Source: Oscillospiraceae bacterium (GTDB lineage: Bacteria > Bacillota_A > Clostridia > Oscillospirales > Oscillospiraceae). Taken from it: DNA of 15,184 bases. The DNA is taken from NCBI GenBank assembly GCA_016302005.1, contig JAEDOK010000032.1, positions 1 through 15,184 on the forward strand, in the 5' to 3' direction. The position numbers and the translations under genes were made by a program. This document shows positions 13,206-15,184 of this stretch, piece by piece; position 1 is the first letter of the stretch; each line of letters begins with the position of its first letter. The notes beneath the pieces were generated by a model, which made no database searches, was not told the DNA's origin, and worked only from the letters and a program-made list of their open reading frames with translations.

Positions 13206-14281
13206 CAAACCACCACCTTCATGAAACAAACCGAGGAGATCAGCAGGAGCAGCCCGCTTGTCCCGCACATGGCAAGCAAATACCCCATTGCGGTTGTGCA
13301 ATGCTTCAGAAGCTTGATGTGGCTCGGGAGTCCAACCGTTCCGCTGATCGCCGCCGTGATTTTGAGCAGCAAATACTGGATCCCGACGCGCAAAAAGGGC
13401 ACAAGGCAGGTCGCTACCACCGCCACCATGCCGAAAACGCCGACGGAGCTTTTCAAAATCGACGCGCTTGCAAGCAGTGTCTCAGAGGCATCGGAGATAA
13501 TGCCTCCTACAACCGGGATCATACTGGAAACCGCTGCCTTCGTCGCTTTGATTGCCGCCGCGTCCGCCGCGCCGGAGATCACACTCGTTGCCGACATAAA
13601 GGCAAGAAAAAGATAGAGCAAAATGCGCAGGCTTTTGGAGATGACCCAGCCGATAAACTCCCGCAGCTCCGAGAGCATATCGCTTGCCAGCGCCGCCTCC
13701 GCCGCAGCGATGGCAAGATAGAGGAAAACCGCAGGAACCAAAAGCTTTGAAATGAGCTGCAGCAGCAGCTCGACAAACAGCGTAGTTCCCGCATAGAGCG
13801 CAGTAGAGGCATTCACGCAGCCGCTCATTGCCGCAGCCGATGCCATCACCGGCATAAGGCAGGCACTGTATGCCGCAATGTCCTGCACCGTGCCGGTCGC
13901 GAGGGAAACCATCGTTTGCACCGTGCCGACAATGGCGGCGCAAATGCCGAGCGCACCTGCCGCAGTGATTACACCGGCGTACTTCCCGACGGAAGATAAC
14001 TCGACAATCGCGCAAAGCGTTGTGATACCCAGCAGCATCGCGCAGAGCCGTAAGCCGCTTTTCAGGGACTCCCCTGTTTTCCCGAAGGCATTGAAGAATA
14101 CGGATTTGATGCTATCCCACAAGTCCCCCTGTACCGACGGCGAAATATCGGGCATAATTTCCTCGGCTTCCTCTGAAAGCCCGTCATCTAAAGCATCGGT
14201 GTCAATCCCGATGCTCTCTGTGGCGAACGCATTTGCGCTGAGGAAAAGCGCAAGCAATATGCCTAAAATCAGCCGTCTCAT
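13205..14281 (-). CDS. spoIIIAE: Stage III sporulation protein AE
   Basis: A 358-residue polytopic membrane protein. A clear signal peptide (residues 1-20, ending ANAFA) precedes a short charged extracellular stretch (about 21-60), then about seven to eight hydrophobic segments with family phrases such as YSACLMPVMASAAAMSGCVN and KATKAAVSSMIPVVGGIISDASETLL. SpoIIIAE is the largest membrane component of the SpoIIIA apparatus and is related in outline to transport proteins. The ATG follows the spoIIIAD stop by one base, with GCGGAGG upstream. Confidence 0.92.
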   Translation of the reverse strand: MRRLILGILLALFLSANAFATESIGIDTDALDDGLSEEAEEIMPDISPSVQGDLWDSIKSVFFNAFGKTGESLKSGLRLCAMLLGITTLCAIVELSSVGKYAGVITAAGALGICAAIVGTVQTMVSLATGTVQDIAAYSACLMPVMASAAAMSGCVNASTALYAGTTLFVELLLQLISKLLVPAVFLYLAIAAAEAALASDMLSELREFIGWVISKSLRILLYLFLAFMSATSVISGAADAAAIKATKAAVSSMIPVVGGIISDASETLLASASILKSSVGVFGMVAVVATCLVPFLRVGIQYLLLKITAAISGTVGLPSHIKLLKHCTTAMGYLLAMCGTSGLLLLISSVCFMKVVV

Positions 14282-14282
14282 C

Positions 14283-14675
14283 TCAGCCTCCGCTCATTTG
14301 TTCCACCATGTCAATGACCGCCTCCATCAGCGGAAGCGCAACATACAGCGCAAGCACGCCGCCGCAGACCTCGACGAGCTTGGCAATCGCGTTTTCTCCC
14401 GCATCCGCACAAATTGTCGCACTGAGCTGTGTCAGAATTCCGATGCCAATGGTTTTCAGCATCGGCGTCATCAGCGCCTTGTCCAGTCCGGCAAGATTGC
14501 GCAGCTTTGACATGAATTCAACCACCGGCTCTGCCAAACGCATCAAAAAAACACCGAGCAGGACGCAGGCAGCAAGGCTTAACAGCAGCGCAAGCTCCCG
14601 ATTGGTCTTTTTCAGCATTGCGGTCAGCACGACCGTGACAATGGCAAGCACTGCCGCTTGTAAAAAAACTTCCAT
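14283..14675 (-). CDS. spoIIIAD: Stage III sporulation protein AD
   Basis: A 130-residue membrane protein with about four hydrophobic segments. The start (MEVFLQAAVLAIVTVVLTAMLKKTNRE) and the later VVEFMSKLRNLAGLDKALMTPMLKTIGIGILTQL are typical of SpoIIIAD. Family length is about 130. It overlaps spoIIIAC by a single base (TGATG). Part of the mother-cell membrane base of the SpoIIIA channel. Confidence 0.92.
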   Translation of the reverse strand: MEVFLQAAVLAIVTVVLTAMLKKTNRELALLLSLAACVLLGVFLMRLAEPVVEFMSKLRNLAGLDKALMTPMLKTIGIGILTQLSATICADAGENAIAKLVEVCGGVLALYVALPLMEAVIDMVEQMSGG

Positions 14676-14869
14676 CAGAAATCAAACAGATTTTTCACAA
14701 GGTCGAAAAGCTGCGCGATCTTCTGCACAACGATCAGCAGCACTACGACCAACCCCGCAAGCGTCGTCATCGTCGCCTGCTCCTCTCTGCCCGAACGCAC
14801 CAATACTTGATTGAGAATCGAGACGATGATTCCGACCGCTGCAATCTTAAAGATCAGATCAATATCCAT
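14675..14869 (-). CDS. spoIIIAC: Stage III sporulation protein AC
   Basis: A 64-residue protein with two transmembrane segments (about 5-22 and 34-53; KIAAVGIIVSILNQVLVRSGREEQATMT between and around them), the standard size and pattern of SpoIIIAC. Small membrane subunit of the SpoIIIA complex. It starts four bases after the spoIIIAB stop. Confidence 0.92.
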   Translation of the reverse strand: MDIDLIFKIAAVGIIVSILNQVLVRSGREEQATMTTLAGLVVVLLIVVQKIAQLFDLVKNLFDF

Positions 14870-14873
14870 GCGC

Positions 14874-15184
14874 TTAAACCATCAGGATCACGAGCGCCAG
14901 ACCTGTGCAGAAGCCCAGCACCGCATAGCCCTTCGCAAGCGGCTTCTTCTCCGCCTCGCAGCGTTCCATGGCAGCGTTCAAACGGTGCGCCGTCATTTGC
15001 AGCAGACGGTTTTCCCCGTCAAGGTCATAACGTCCCAAAGCCTCAAACAGCTCCAAAAGCGCCATTTTTGCGTCGTTTGGCAGCGTTAAGCCGCGAACCT
15101 CCTCCATACTCTGCGCCGCCGCCTTCGTGCGCGGTAATCCATCCTCCAGCTTTTGTGCATATTGCAGCAAATACGCCGAGGCGG
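14874..15184 (-). CDS. spoIIIAB: Stage III sporulation protein AB (partial, 5' end outside the window)
   Basis: The C-terminal 102 or so residues of SpoIIIAB, a protein of about 170 residues. The frame stays open to base 15184 (ASAYLLQYAQKLEDGL...), so the TTG at 15168-15170 is not a start. Helical region with LPNDAKMALLELFEALGRYDLDGE, then one C-terminal transmembrane segment (KGYAVLGFCTGLALVILMV), as expected for this family, which is related to type II/IV secretion membrane proteins. spoIIIAA would lie further right. Confidence 0.88.
   Translation of the reverse strand, partial: ASAYLLQYAQKLEDGLPRTKAAAQSMEEVRGLTLPNDAKMALLELFEALGRYDLDGENRLLQMTAHRLNAAMERCEAEKKPLAKGYAVLGFCTGLALVILMV

Noticed and set aside
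13206..13301. Upstream extension of spoIIIAF
   Set aside because: It would overlap spoIIIAE by 97 bases and adds a segment with no family similarity; the ATG at 13203-13205 gives the standard N-terminus.

Overview
The window looks like a chromosomal segment of an endospore-forming Gram-positive bacterium of the class Clostridia. Oscillospirales/Ruminococcaceae-like is my best guess, from codon use, moderately GC-rich genes and gene order; the sequence alone does not prove the family. The evidence for sporulation is direct: spoIIIAB (partial) to spoIIIAH and a complete, uninterrupted sigK are present.

Left part (1-2638), minus strand. A membrane lipoteichoic-acid-synthase-type phosphoglycerol transferase with an unusual C-terminal IPT/TIG-like domain is followed after 9 bases by a PaaI-type hotdog thioesterase. 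Downstream of these, at the left edge, a well-formed sigma-A promoter overlaps a palindrome and leads into a minus-strand gene of which only about 16 codons are in view.

Centre (2639-5258), plus strand. A divergent regulatory region (2639-2838) carries one extended -10 promoter in each direction and a 25-bp imperfect palindrome beside the cobW -35 box. It drives a two-gene operon. The first gene encodes a CobW/COG0523 metal-chaperone GTPase with a very long His/Asp/Glu/Cys tail built from three 18-residue repeats. The second encodes a smaller CobW-like P-loop protein that has lost the CxCC motif and ends in a DUF1980/TIGR03943-like module. I infer that the pair handles a transition metal, probably zinc. 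The operon ends in a striking noncoding block: a 20-bp perfect hairpin followed by four nearly back-to-back hairpins.

Right part (5259-15184), minus strand. Read in the direction of transcription the order is spoIIIAB-AC-AD-AE-AF-AG-AH, an internal promoter, asp23/yqhY-like, a 24-bp perfect palindrome, nusB, a TsaD/Kae1-like paralogue, xseA, xseB, ispA, sigK, a DUF5662 gene and a GNAT acetyltransferase. Most junctions are short overlaps (ATGA type) or gaps of a few bases, so this is probably one or two long operons. It resembles the Bacillus spoIIIA-yqhY-nusB-folD-xseA-xseB-ispA-dxs region, but accBC and folD are absent, a TsaD-like gene lies in the folD position, and sigK replaces dxs. The cluster therefore joins the SpoIIIA-SpoIIQ feeding-tube components and the late mother-cell sigma factor with housekeeping functions (antitermination, exonuclease VII, isoprenoid synthesis).

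No tRNA, rRNA, CRISPR array, transposase or phage structural gene was seen. The candidates for something undescribed are the hairpin array at 4984-5201, the CobW-like/DUF1980 fusion with its His-repeat partner, the IPT/TIG-tailed LTA synthase, and the TsaD-like and DUF5662 genes embedded in the sporulation/replication cluster.
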